Source: Mesostigma viride (Eukaryota > Streptophyta > Mesostigmatophyceae > Mesostigmatales > Mesostigmataceae). From it: DNA of 56,000 nt. The DNA lies in the NCBI GenBank assembly GCA_009746045.1, contig RPFO01000938.1:790262-846261 (forward strand), read 5' to 3'. Positions within the stretch are counted from its first letter, which is position 1; the number at the start of each line of letters is the position of its first letter. The notes beneath the pieces were generated by a model that was given only the letters and a program-made list of their open reading frames with translations, was not told the origin of the DNA and made no database searches. Made by a program: the position numbers and the translations under genes. Positions 1 through 9,603 of the stretch are shown here, in pieces.

Positions 1-19
1 GGCGCATCAGTGTGTATGT

Positions 20-129
20 CAATGAGACAACAGCGCAGGCCAGAGATCTGGAGAATCCGGACCAAGGTAGCTCGAGCCTGCCGTTATGTTATCCGCGTTT
101 TCGAGTCGTGCACGATGATGGATATGAAC
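20..129 (+). mobile_element. SINE-like short interspersed element, full-length copy
   Basis: A ~110-bp insertion is bounded by an exact 12-bp direct repeat CAGTGTGTATGT at 8-19 and 130-141, as expected for a target-site duplication. It starts CAATGAGACAACAGCGCAGG and recurs in at least seven other places in the window. The first ~70 bases fold back: GCAGGC near the start pairs with GCCTGC about 45 bases later. Downstream, TAGCTCGAG resembles a tRNA A box, and TTTTCGAGTC about 30 bases further on resembles a B box, which suggests a tRNA-derived pol III promoter. That reading is inference. No coding capacity. Confidence 0.6.
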
Positions 130-253
130 CAGTGTGTATGTGGCCATCAACACCAATTGCCGCCATCCATATTGTCATCAGGGCGTTGTGAGTTTCACGT
201 TTGCTTTGTCGCTCATATTTCGCTTTGCCTTCGGCTTAGGCGAGCTCGCCTTG

Positions 254-568
254 TCATCTCCAAAGAGTATGCAATGCCGCACAAGAAGACCGACATTTAT
301 TACTGCGCCAACTATCGTCCTCAAGATTGCCAGCATCTCCAAAGATCACCAAAGCCGCAACCAGATCGAGTGCGGCGCTGTGCCCTTCGCGTGCAATGCT
401 CTGCTCTTCTACAGCCGTGGGGCTCGGAGCATTTGGGTTAATGTCGTCGCTAATAGCAGGCTTCGGGTCACCTTTCGCGAGGGTAACCCGTTGTAGCCAT
501 TCCTGAAAAAGCTGGTCGGTGTCCCTCATGGCTGGCGACTCCCGAGCACCTGCCACCTTCCCGCGCAT
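254..568 (-). CDS. Hypothetical ORF, possibly transposon debris
   Basis: An open frame of 104 codons with ATG and stop. The product is of mixed composition, mildly acidic, with no repeats and no domain I recognise. It lies next to a SINE-like insertion in a transposon-rich stretch. It could be an exon of a larger gene, a remnant of an element, or a chance ORF. Codon use alone cannot decide. Confidence 0.2.
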   Translation of the reverse strand: MRGKVAGARESPAMRDTDQLFQEWLQRVTLAKGDPKPAISDDINPNAPSPTAVEEQSIAREGHSAALDLVAALVIFGDAGNLEDDSWRSNKCRSSCAALHTLWR

Positions 569-627
569 GTTGCACGTCTGGCATTTTCATGGGCTTGCTT
601 CGCGCCAACCAAACGCACGCTGTCCAC

Positions 628-802
628 CACAAGTTCACAAAGAGTTCACGAGGAGTTCACGGGGAGTTCACGGGGAGTTCACAACTTCGGACTTCGGGGA
701 GATTGTGAACTCGTCCTGTGAACTCGTGAACTCCTCGGGACCCAAAATTAGCTCGGCCCCGGTCGGCCCAGTTCACAAAAGAGTTCACAAAGAGTTCACC
801 GC
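628..802. repeat. Clustered GAGTTCAC / GTGAACTC repeats in both orientations
   Basis: The octamer GAGTTCAC or its close variants occur about seven times on the plus strand (631-682 and 769-800), spaced about 10-12 bases apart. Its reverse complement GTGAACTC occurs two to three times between them (704-733). The two orientations can pair into a hairpin with a ~60-80-base centre. No ORF or element boundary explains it. Confidence 0.6.
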
Positions 803-829
803 CTCATGTGAGTCGTGCCTTAGGGTTAG

Positions 830-1700
830 TAAGTACAAATGACAGAAGAAAATGCTGGCGCGTCAACTGCCAAGCGGAGCCTCGCCGCAGGATGGAAGGC
901 AGAAAACTTCTAAGTCCATCACCAATTTCACCATGGCCAGGGCGCGAGCCGCGGGGGGACTTTGGCCTAGTAGAATAAATTCAACTCCACACCAAAAGAA
1001 TTGACGGACCGAAAGAATTTAGCGGCATCTGTTCCAGTCAAGTACGCTGGGGAAATGTCGATCAACGGCCGAATTAGTATTGCGTTGCGGTGCTAGCTGG
1101 TAGGACAAACTAGTCAAGAAAACAGGGCTGTTAGATTGGTTCCTTCGGCTGTGCTGTGGAGGGAATCCGGCGGGTTGTACGCAACAATTTTCATGCCTCA
1201 TTGATTATATTCGCATGTTAATAAGTAATTTCAACCTCCATGGACGTGCGGGCACAAGACGACGATATTTAGGCAAATATTTTATTGCAGGACGCAGGTC
1301 CCATGGTGGCATGGTCGGTGTTATGTGTCGTAAGGGCGGGGTTGCCACTTCAGGATCAGCTGCTCCGCAGATAAAGGCATGCTTGGGATGTTGTGGTTTG
1401 GGGCAGGTAAAGGCCACTAGGTGTCCTTGGCGCTTGTGACCACTGACCACATGCCGTTCACATCATGAGTTTCTACACGGCATTGGCGCCCTTCTCGGCT
1501 GCAGGCCAATTCTAGGAAGCAGGTTTTTGCTGTGCAGTGGGGTGGGGTGAGGGGTGCCGGGTGACAACCGCAGTGGCCCGGTGTCGGCAAGATGACGACC
1601 GGGAGCGCCAGAACTGTCTGCGTTGTAGCACACAAAGCTCTATGATTCATGCGTATGTGTTGTAAATTGTAATTGGATAAGGAGCAATTGAAAAATCATG
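830..1700. other. No recognisable gene
   Basis: Only short overlapping ORFs in several frames. One minus-strand stretch (about 1,417-1,650) looks mildly protein-like, with several Cys residues, but matches no family I can name. I see no RNA gene or inverted repeat here. Confidence 0.4.
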
Positions 1701-1720
1701 CAAATTGAGGACTTGGTATA

Positions 1721-1766
1721 AATTATCTGGCCTGCGCTGGTTGTTGCATTGTCTCCTTGATAAATG
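1721..1766 (-). mobile_element. SINE-like element, degenerate 5' fragment
   Basis: In reverse complement this reads ATCAAGGAGACAATGCAACA and then ACCAGCGCAGGCCAGAT. This is the 5' end of the family seen at 20-129, with a ~7-base insertion after GAGACAA. Nothing of the 3' half is left. Confidence 0.5.
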
Positions 1767-2034
1767 GTTGCTTCTTGCCTCGACGATATATATAAGCCCT
1801 CAATGGGGCACGTGAACAGGTACTCCCGGCCACTAGTTGGTCATTATTGTGAAACTACGTGCATTCACACATATTAATTATTAAGTGAGACAATGATGTG
1901 AGACAACTAGAGCATATCTACTAGTGAGTATATATCTAGGCAAGACTCCTAGGGTCTGGCACACTCTAGCTAGATAAGATAGACTAGTAGGATTGTTTGT
2001 TACTAGATAGAATAGACGGGTTGGATTGTGTGCA

Positions 2035-3002
2035 CCCATCCATCCATCCATCCATCCATCCATCCATCCACCCACCCACCCACCCACCCACCCACCCACC
2101 CACCCACCCACCCACCCACCCACCCACCCACCCACCCACCCACCCACCCACCACCCACCCACCCACCCACCCACCCACCCACCCACCCACCCACCCACCC
2201 ACCCACCCACCCACCCACCCACCCACCCACCCACCCACCCACCACCCACCCACCCACCCACCCACCCACCCACCCACCCACCCACCCACCCACCCACCCA
2301 CCCACCCACCCACCACCCACCCACCCACCCACCCACCCACCCACCCACCCACCCACCCACCCACCCACCCACCCACCCACCCACCCACCCACCCACCCAC
2401 CCACCCACCCACCCACCCACCCACCCACCCACCCACCCACCCACCCACCCACCCACCCACCCACCCACCCACCCACCCACCCACCCACCCACCCACCCAC
2501 CCACCCACCCACCCACCACCCACCCACCCACCCACCCACCCACCCACCCACCCACCCACCCACCCACCCACCCACCCACCCACCCACCCACCAACCACCC
2601 ACCCAACCACCCACCCAACCACCCACCCACCCACCCACCCACCCACCCACCCCCACCCACCCACCCACCCACCCACCCACCCACCCACCCACCCACCCAC
2701 CCACCCACCCACCCACCCACCCACCCACCCACCCACCCACCCACCCACCCACCCACCCACCCACCCACCCACCCACCCACCCACCCACCCACCCACCCAC
2801 CCACCCACCCACCCACCCACCCACCCACCCACCCACCCACCCACCCACCCACCCACCCACCCACCCACCCACCCACCCACCCACCCACCCACCCATCCAT
2901 CCATCCATCCATCCATCCATCCATCCATCCATCCATCCATCCATCCATCCATCCATCCATCCATCCATCCATCCATCCATCCATCCATCCATCCATCCAT
3001 CC
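2035..3002. repeat. Large tetranucleotide array, (CCAT)n-(CCAC)n-(CCAT)n
   Basis: About 970 bp of near-pure tetranucleotide repeat. Roughly eight CCAT units (2,035-2,067) lead into about 205 CCAC units. These are followed by about 27 CCAT units (2,893-3,002). Single-base slips break the phase at about 2,150, 2,243, 2,311 and 2,515, with CCAA variants near 2,592-2,620 and an extra C near 2,650. Every long ORF across this block, in either strand, is an artefact of the repeat. The motif TTAAGTGAGACAA (1,881-1,893) and its inverse (3,095-3,107) flank the array. Confidence 0.97.
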
Positions 3003-3003
3003 G

Positions 3004-3072
3004 TCGCGATTAATGCTCCATGACTAGCTCCCAAACGGGAGCTAGCACGATTTTAATTAGTAAATTAATTAA
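3004..3072. repeat. Dispersed palindromic AT-rich repeat
   Basis: Contains the palindrome GCTCCCAAACGGGAGC followed by AATTAGTAAATTAATTAAT. A diverged copy in the opposite orientation lies at about 19,207-19,258 (TTAATTAATTAGTTAATTAA then GTGCTCCCGTTGGGGAG). Two copies in inverted orientation suggest a small mobile or fold-back repeat of unknown type. Confidence 0.45.
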
Positions 3073-3224
3073 TCCATCTCAGGCATATGCATAGTTGTCT
3101 CACTTAATCTAGTCAATCGAATCCATCGGGGCTGACGAATTAAACTCGTGCACACAATCATACCGCGGCTTAAGAAACAATTGATCACACCACATTGGAC
3201 CGCAATGCGTTGATCAAGAAATAT

Positions 3225-3259
3225 CAAGGAGACAACCAGCGCAGGCCAGAAATCGAGAG
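3225..3259 (+). mobile_element. SINE-like element, truncated copy with 20-bp target duplication
   Basis: Thirty-five bases starting CAAGGAGACAACCAGCGCAG match the 5' end of the SINE-like family. They are flanked by an exact 20-bp direct repeat, ATGCGTTGATCAAGAAATAT, at 3,205-3,224 and 3,260-3,279. The long, variable-length duplication (12 bp in the copy at 20-129) fits target-primed reverse transcription. The 5' tip of another copy in reverse orientation (TTGTCTCCTTGATAATT) follows at about 3,282-3,298. Confidence 0.6.
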
Positions 3260-3299
3260 ATGCGTTGATCAAGAAATATAATTGTCTCCTTGATAATTG

Positions 3300-4040
3300 T
3301 GTCTAGTTATCTCAGTAAGTTAGACAAGTAATATCCTTGACTACTGTGGAACTGAAAGTGGTCAACGAGCAAGAGGCTTTGAGGATGGATGAATTATGCG
3401 AACTAACATTATACCATGTTAGATTAGATCACAACAAACGTTCCAGCAATGGCAACCCATACGTCCTAATCTCAACGTGCATGTCGAGCGTGCTCCACCG
3501 TTAGCCTGAAATGGACCAATCAGGTTACAGCATCACAAGGTAAGATTCTTTCGTCCCTCTAACTAGACACGTAACACAAGAGCACACAAACCAGCCTGGC
3601 ATAATCCAGACGTGGAATCACCGAATCTTGATAAGCATTGGAGTCCTAAAATATCTAGGCAAGACTTGGCAGAACCGACCAACTAATAACCCCACGTGGA
3701 TCAGGCCACGACCAATGAGGGTCTAAACAAGTCAGTTGACAAAGTCCAGGTCTCGAAATATCTCTGCACGTGGGAAACCTCATAACTAGCTCAATACTCA
3801 TCCAAAAGGCCTCAAATAAAATCCCAAACTATTACAAAACTCAGGATGTAACAACAAGTCAGATTTGGTTGTTACATATTGACATGTCAAGCAAATGTGG
3901 GTCAGCAAGTATTGACTGTCCTCCCTAATGGTGGCGGTTGCTAGGGAACATCCAGTAATGTTATCCTGAGGGGGGGCACTCAGGGTTTAAGGGAACTCCC
4001 ACAGCAACCTTGGGTTGGTACCACAATGCATGGCACTACC
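3300..4040. other. No recognisable gene
   Basis: AT-moderate unique-looking sequence without long ORFs, tandem repeats or clear inverted repeats. The phrase ATCTAGGCAAGACT at about 3,650 recurs at about 1,935, so part of it may be old repeat material. Confidence 0.4.
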
Positions 4041-4042
4041 CA

Positions 4043-4228
4043 ACGCCAGCGGCGGCGGCGGCCCGGCTAAGGCGGTGGCGGCCCAAAGGAGGCGGCGGCG
4101 GCAGCGGCGGCCCGGAGGAGGGGGCAGCGGCGGCCCGAAGGAGGAGGCGGCGGCGGCGGCCCGGAGGCGGCGGCGGCAGCGGCGGCCCGGAGGCGGCAGC
4201 GGCCCGGAGGAGGCGGCGGCGGCCATTG
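4043..4228. repeat. Imperfect (GGC)n / GGCGGCGGAGG-type GC-rich repeat
   Basis: A ~185-bp block of GGC triplets interrupted by CCC, GGAGG and AGC variants. It opens Gly/Ala/Arg/Pro-rich ORFs in all frames of both strands, none of which looks like a gene. The sequence before and after is ordinary. Confidence 0.85.
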
Positions 4229-4229
4229 A

Positions 4230-5297
4230 AACCACCACTCAGTTGGACAGCCTACACGAGCTTTCACCAACAAAGCCGGACATGTCAAACTACCAGTGAA
4301 GATTCGCTTTTTGCACCCGAGTGGGTTGAGAGCCCACTACTCGTCTAGCCACTAAATCGGCACATGCCAAACCAGCCACTTCAGGCTAGCTTCAACCATG
4401 GTTGAACCACCGTCAATATGAGCGGCTCAACACATGTAGTGAACGTTGGAACTGATGGGAAGCACAGATGTCCACCGGGGGAAGTGATGGCACCACGGCT
4501 CCATCGCAAGCAAGGGCCACTAGACCTACTGTCCACACCATGATGGCTGATTGAGCTTCAAACGTTGCCAAGAATTATGATGATGGCACCACTGATATGC
4601 CACATCCTTGATGATAAGTGTAGCAATAGTAGCCGGGCCGCAGCAGCAAGAAGATATGTCGCATGCAGCGCCACGTAGGTCCGTCCACCATGCGCCGCAC
4701 CTGCAAGTGTGGAGACTAGGGCATGGTTGCATGTCTGGGGGTGGCCTTGTACATTTGGGAGGAGTTGGCGCCACATGTATAAGTAACGCAAAGAAACCAA
4801 GAACTCAAGTCCATCGTTGAAAGAAAATACACACATGAGATTCAAGGCCACATCTCACGATCATGGAGGCAGCCAACAAGCACTACAATGGACACCACAA
4901 CTCCAACATTCCATTATAGTGCTTAAAGCCAAACACCGCAAAATGTTCGGGAGCAAGACAATGGCCCGGCACATATGTTTGAGATACTCACATTACACTA
5001 CGGCAAGAAGATGTTCAATGTTGATACGAAGTTTTATGGCCGAGGAAACGCACCAACTTACAACAAACACAGATGAAATGTAGCCAGGATACACATGTTG
5101 TCCCGCTTAGGATTGTTAACGTGAAGATGGATGTGCCGCAAAGGATGTAGGCAGCCTGTGGTGCATAGAAGTTGCACCTTCCCTAATGCACATAGCAAGC
5201 GCTGCCATGCTAGCAACATTGCCAGCAAATACCTCCAAATGATCCATGAGGGCATTGACCTCGTGAAGGTGCATTGAGGTTGCAGTTTCATATTCGC
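4230..5297. other. No recognisable gene; flank of the transposase remnant
   Basis: Short ORFs only. It lies immediately downstream (3') of the minus-strand MULE-like fragment and may hold its 3' flank and terminal repeat. I could not identify the matching end. Confidence 0.35.
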
Positions 5298-6115
5298 TCA
5301 TGGGAGTTGGGGTTGCGAAGAAGCACTGCCAACACTTGGAGCAGACGCGGCATTGCTAGGGCAGTTGCCGTGACCAAGAGAAGCAACGAACCCGCCCCGG
5401 GCCCGGGCCCGCTTCGGAGTACCCGTAGCCTCACCGACAACGCTTCCACCAAGAGTTGCAGAGACCTTGCGTTTTGACGTGGGTGGCTCGTTGGGATGGT
5501 GTGCTCTTTGTTTACGTGGTTGTTTTCCCCGACCACGGGGTGGAGGACCTAAAGGGTTTTCTACCAAGCGAGCAGCACTTCCATCCCCTCCCGGCTGACT
5601 CACCTGACTTGATGGCAGTCTCTTCTGCTGCCAGTATGACTTACAATGCCTGAGAAAATCCGAGCCACAACGACCCTCATGCGCCAAAGAAGCCCATGCC
5701 TTCATGTGAGCGAGAATGTCAGTATACGTAGGCTCCGTGCCTTGAGCGACATCCACGTTGACATCATCATCACGGCTGTTCTCAGGGTGTACAGTTACCA
5801 TCTGTTGGAATTGTAGCTGGCTCTCAATAGTGTCCGGCTTGGGTTGCTTCCACCTATCGCACACCAATTGCATCGGCACCTGCTTGCACTGATGAAGATG
5901 CACCTCAACGGCTAAACAATGGCGGCATGGGAGGCCTACAAAGGTTGGAAATTGGCATGTGCACTCCAAAACATGGCCGTCCTCCCCGGTCGTAACCAAA
6001 CGTTCCTTTGATTATTTTCCCGCCTTGTACAACGGCGTGGTGGCCAGGTTCTTTCTTACGCCACGTTCAAAATCACCGTTCATAAACACTTTACGCGGCC
6101 GCCTTGGCATGGTAT
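5298..6115 (-). pseudogene. MULE/FAR1-type transposase, C-terminal fragment with SWIM zinc finger
   Basis: An open frame of about 233 codons (5,999-5,298) begins just before the motif CTCQFPTFVGLPCRH, which fits the SWIM pattern CxC...CxH. SWIM fingers follow the catalytic domain in Mutator-like (MULE) transposases and FAR1-related proteins. The frame continues upstream to about 6,115 (RRPRKVFMNGDFERGV, then RKNLATTPLYKAGK) through an in-frame TAA near 6,016, so the copy is broken or that stop lies in an intron. The C-terminal ~100 residues are Pro/Arg/Ser-rich and low in complexity. The DDE catalytic part is not present in the window, and I found no terminal inverted repeats. Confidence 0.6.
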
Positions 6116-6189
6116 GGCCCATAGGCCGCCATCTTGACCCACGAGTATGAGCCAGTAGGCTGCGCTTTCCGTTCGTTTCGTCCCTGATC

Positions 6190-6735
6190 ACAATGTTTCC
6201 GGCTCATGCCGCCGCGTCTTCAAGCGTTACCCGTATTTATCAGCCCACACCGTTCCTTTCACAAGCGTTACCCGTATTTATCGACGCGTACCGTAGCCTC
6301 TCGTCATTGTCATCTGTCATCGGGTGCGCCCAGCACCGGGTGCGATTTCCAAAACCCCTGATTTACCTAGCATTCTCAACGTTGTTGTTGTTCCCACGCC
6401 GCACATGGGAATTAGGTAAGTACAGTAAACTCACGCCGCACATGAGCAGCAGAGAATCTATAGATTCTCAACGTGGGTCTGGACTCTGTAGACGTACATA
6501 TAGACATACTACAACCCAATAGTCGCGAAAATCGCGAAATCATGCAAGATGTCCAGTGTTCGCGTGAGCTCACAACTCACAACGTGGTGTATCAGTACAA
6601 TGGCTACCATGGTCGCAGGGCGCGCCTTCTTAATGCGGGCACCCCAATTTAGGCACAACTAGGCATTTCAGGCTATTTTTGGCATACCTGGGTCACCTTC
6701 ACTGTTATATGGAAATAAACTAACACCCATTTCAC
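6190..6735. other. No recognisable gene
   Basis: Short ORFs only. A 109-codon frame at 6,193-6,522 has no recognisable domain. There is a small direct repeat GCGTTACCCGTATTTATC at about 6,223 and 6,264. Confidence 0.35.
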
Positions 6736-6975
6736 CGGGAAAAAAATCCAGTACCTACCGTAAAGCCAGTACCGTAACGATATTCCTATTGGTTAATAAA
6801 AATACCCATTTACCCGGAAAAAATCCAGTACCGTAAAGCCAGCTGGTCGATACGTGGTCGATACGCGGTACCTCTTAAACTAACGAATAAAAAAATCCAG
6901 TACCGTAAAGCCAGTACCGTAACGATATTCCTAATGGTTACCCATTTACCCGGAATCCAGTACCGTAATGTTTAC
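6736..6975. repeat. Diverged direct repeats around CCAGTACCGTAA
   Basis: The phrase ATCCAGTACCGTAAAGCCAG occurs repeatedly, at about 6,748, 6,826 and 6,895, with a shorter end near 6,957. In two copies it is followed by TACCGTAACGATATTCCTA and CCATTTACCCGGAA. The copies make a rough ~150-bp tandem unit of unknown origin. Confidence 0.6.
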
Positions 6976-7069
6976 CCAGCACATGCGGTCAAACGCTTTT
7001 TCAAAGTCCCAAAATAGGATAAAGCCAGCGATGTCATCGCGCCATGCCTTTTTCACAAAGACTGGTCCT

Positions 7070-7313
7070 GTACAGGCATTCACGCCTTAAGTTGGGTTAG
7101 CTTAAGTTGTGTTCACGCCTTTAGTTGGGTCAAATAGGGTTTCGGCATTCCAAGTTCAAAGTAGTTCAGAATATAATGTAATAGTATGTTTAGTTCAAAT
7201 TAGTAGAATTTAGTAGAATCATTCAAGCCTTAAGTTGGGTTCACGCCTTAAGTTGGGTTGACCCCCCTCAAAACCTCGACCCCAACTTAAGGCGTGAATG
7301 CCTGTACTGTAAA
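7070..7313. mobile_element. MITE with 27-bp perfect TIRs and 14-bp target duplication
   Basis: The left end (7,070-7,096) begins GTACAGGCATTCACGCC and is the exact reverse complement of 7,281-7,307, which ends GGCGTGAATGCCTGTAC. The element is flanked by the exact 14-bp direct repeat CAAAGACTGGTCCT (7,056-7,069 and 7,314-7,327). The interior has extra copies of the TTAAGTTGGGTTCACGCC motif and no coding capacity. A non-autonomous DNA transposon is the simplest reading. The superfamily is unclear because 14 bp is unusually long for a TIR-element target duplication. Confidence 0.75.
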
Positions 7314-7329
7314 CAAAGACTGGTCCTTT

Positions 7330-7780
7330 CTTAAATGGGGGTGGCAAACAAGATGAGGGTACTTGACCCCTACATGAGTTTTAATGATACTAAATATCGC
7401 GGTACGAAATCATTCACTTTAGTACTAAGTCAGGACTAACTCGCTATTTTATTCCCATAAGGAAGATTATCCGTACTCCAGAAAACATGGATAATCGAAA
7501 CGGCACACCTCGGCGTACGACCCAACGTACGACCGGAATGTCTAACAGCAGTTGAGAAGGCGTTTCGGCCCCGACGCCGGGCCCTGGGGCTGGGCTGCCT
7601 GCTTTTGTACAGTACCAGAATTGCATCACTTCGAAGTCCGAGGTCGGTCATGAAGGCGCCTGGTTCGTTCCTGGCTGTTGGCGTAGTTGAGTGCGGGGGA
7701 TCCAGGACGACAGCCAGTGACCTACGGCAACGTAGCGCGTGGCGAGGGCCTGCTGTCGGAAACGGATCCTAGGCAAGGCC
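7330..7780. other. No recognisable gene
   Basis: Short minus-strand ORFs at 7,436-7,651 overlap in two frames, and neither resembles a known protein. I see no repeats or inverted repeats. Confidence 0.3.
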
Positions 7781-7819
7781 ACTGCTGTTGGAAAAAGCAG
7801 CTTCAAACACGCAGGATTT

Positions 7820-8078
7820 AGGGAACGGGGAAGAACCGCATTTGTGCTGAGTTCTACCGAGTCTGCGGGGATCGAGCAGGCCGCAGCGCAAATGATGCGC
7901 TCGCAGAACTTTGCGGTTCAGTGGCGGGTGCGGAGTGGTGGCAGACCATCGATGAGCACAAGGTGATATTTGGGATACCGCCAACGAGAGTACTGGCAGG
8001 CAAAGTGGAGAGCTGGACAGGACATGGAAAATGTGTAAAAGTGGCTCTGGAAAATTCGATGTCGGGCAAGCTGTCCTA
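7820..8078 (+). CDS. Protein-like open stretch, possible upstream exon
   Basis: One frame runs open from just after TTTAG at about 7,820 to TAG at 8,078. It encodes RICAEFYRVCGDRAGRSAND, later WWQTIDEHKVIFGIPPTRVL and GKVESWTGHGKCVKVALENS. It is of mixed composition and looks like real protein rather than low-complexity DNA. It has no ATG near its start and would begin after a possible acceptor (GGATTTAG). It overlaps the start of the frame at 8,031 in a different phase, so the link between the two is unresolved. I recognise no family. Confidence 0.3.
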
Positions 8079-8617
8079 GCGTTCTTTCCATGGCTGATCG
8101 GGTGGATCGTGAAAATAACGGTGGCCTTCGGGCAATATCATCTGCAGCTGCTTCGCTATGCAATCACGAAACCGCTTCTGGGGTTGGGCTTTTCCTTCAT
8201 CATGTTCCTGAGTTTGTCAATCGGATATATTGGTAAGTATCCGGCTGGTTTGTTCTCGTTCTGACATGCATTTCAAAGCACGCTGGCGTGTATTTCGACC
8301 GTGCTGGGGGGGCTCGCAGTATCCGGATGATTGATAAACTTACGAAAGCGGTTACTGCTCTTGTTCATTTTGCAGGCTATAATCCGAAGCCATCAAATGT
8401 GATTGCCATTGTGGACGACAAGGGCAATCCGCTGGGCCCCTACCTCCCTGTCAAGGACATTGTCGCGCTGGAGCATCTTCACCTGGCCGCCATGCATGGA
8501 GCCCAGAGCATGCCCACCGTGCACGTTCCTAAGCGTGTCAAAATTAAAATTGTTCGGAGGAAGAGAACGCGGAGAAGCCACCGGAGCGCGCCGCCCATCA
8601 AGAAAAAAACGGACTAG
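8031..8617 (+). CDS. Hypothetical two-exon gene, small membrane protein with basic tail
   Basis: Exon 1 (8,031-8,232) ends ATTG|GTAAGTAT, a strong donor. Exon 2 (8,376-8,617) follows TTTTGCAG|GCTAT, and the split codon G|GC restores one frame. The joined protein is about 147 residues. It has two hydrophobic segments, around VLAFFPWLIGWIVKITVAF and GLGFSFIMFLSLSIGYIG, then a soluble part (YNPKPSNVIAIVDDKGNPLG), and ends in a lysine/arginine-rich tail. ATG at 8,031 is the first in frame, but the true start may be in an upstream exon. I do not recognise the family. The matching splice phase supports a real or recently real gene. Confidence 0.45.
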
Positions 8618-8956
8618 GCCATGTAGAACACCTAAACCAAAGATCTGGGAGGATGGTCCTCATGCAGTCACGCTTGAATGGCCCTTGAGTGGCGCTTGAT
8701 TCTGTGCTATGCTGCTTTTTTATTATTTAGTGTTCTGCTGTGCAGCATGCTTTTTATGAAACGGCTGTATGAGTCGGGGAGCTGTTTTTGGTGGGCTTGA
8801 CTCTACCATAGTCCACAATTCTGCCCTTCCCATAGCATTCACCTGTACCTCTTGGGGCACAGGACCTAGTAGACCTCGAGCCTGTGGGTTATCTTGCTGG
8901 TAAGATCACGTGTTACTGAGCCTGCTGGCCCTGCCATGGTGGAGGGGCATGGTCAC

Positions 8957-9603
8957 GTAAGTAAGTACTTGCGTGTCATGTGCATGGGCATGCCACAGAG
9001 TACTATGCTAATCTCATTAGAAAAAAAATAACATGAAAGTTACAAATATGGTCTGCATCATGCCCCAACCATATAGTCACTAGAGGGGGGTGTAGTCCTC
9101 ATCTGAGCTGTCCTCTACTGCAATGGCAGACGAGGCAGTAGTGTAGCGACTATCAAGGAGATAACCAGCGCAGGCCAGAAATCGGGAGAATCCGGACCAT
9201 GGTAAGCTCGAGCCTGCCGTTATCTATCATCAGGGGCAATAACCTCCACCTGCGGACTTCTACCCTGGCTAGCAATGGGCCGCGGGCCTGTGGGGATAAA
9301 ACAGGAGCATGCCCCTCAGGAAGGTGCTTATCGCAGACGGCAGCCCATTCCTACTTGTCTATCATGAGGGCACGGAGTACAGATAGTCCTAGAAGCCCTG
9401 CATCCTCCAGCAGTTGTGTCACATAGGTCCGGGTCGCGCCGCATCGGTGCGTGGCGCGCGCAAGTTTGCCGGTGGGTTGTGACGGGAAGGTGACCCTGCC
9501 ATAGTAGGAGATGTCTACCTGGTTCGGGCCAGTTCAATAAGCTCGCCCGCAGAGCCCACATCGGTATGAACACCTGGCCTGTGCGGGCAAGGTGGCCGGC
9601 AAG
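8957..9603 (-). mobile_element. LINE copy A, 5'-truncated 3' end with (ACTT)n tail
   Basis: Reading the minus strand, the copy begins near 9,603 (CACCTTGCCCGCACAGGCC), runs through the C-terminal tail of a non-LTR reverse transcriptase (TYVTQLLEDAGLLGLSVLRA), and continues into the 3' UTR (GGGGCATGATGCAGACC, then TTTCTAATGAGATTAGCAT). It ends in ACTTACTTAC at 8,957. It aligns closely with the plus-strand copy at 24,530-25,436. A stop and other changes break the frame. A SINE-like insertion splits it at 9,154-9,223. Confidence 0.75.
9154..9223 (+). mobile_element. SINE-like element inserted in LINE copy A
   Basis: It starts CAAGGAGATAACCAGCGCAG and ends GAGCCTGCCGTTAT, matching the first ~70 bases of the family. 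CTAT precedes it (9,150-9,153) and is repeated after it (9,224-9,227). The LINE copy at about 25,214 shows the uninterrupted target (its reverse complement has GGCTATCCTCAGG), so the insertion boundaries are well defined. This copy stops at the end of the fold-back part. Confidence 0.7.

Noticed and set aside
1881-3034. Very long ORFs (up to 371 codons) in five frames, Asp-Gly-Trp-Met or Thr-His-Pro repeats
   Set aside because: They are produced by the CCAT/CCAC array, whose 4-bp unit opens several frames at once. No non-repetitive coding sequence is attached.
4010-4348. Gly/Arg/Ala-rich ORFs on both strands
   Set aside because: They come from the GGC repeat block. No start context, introns or conserved sequence support a gene.
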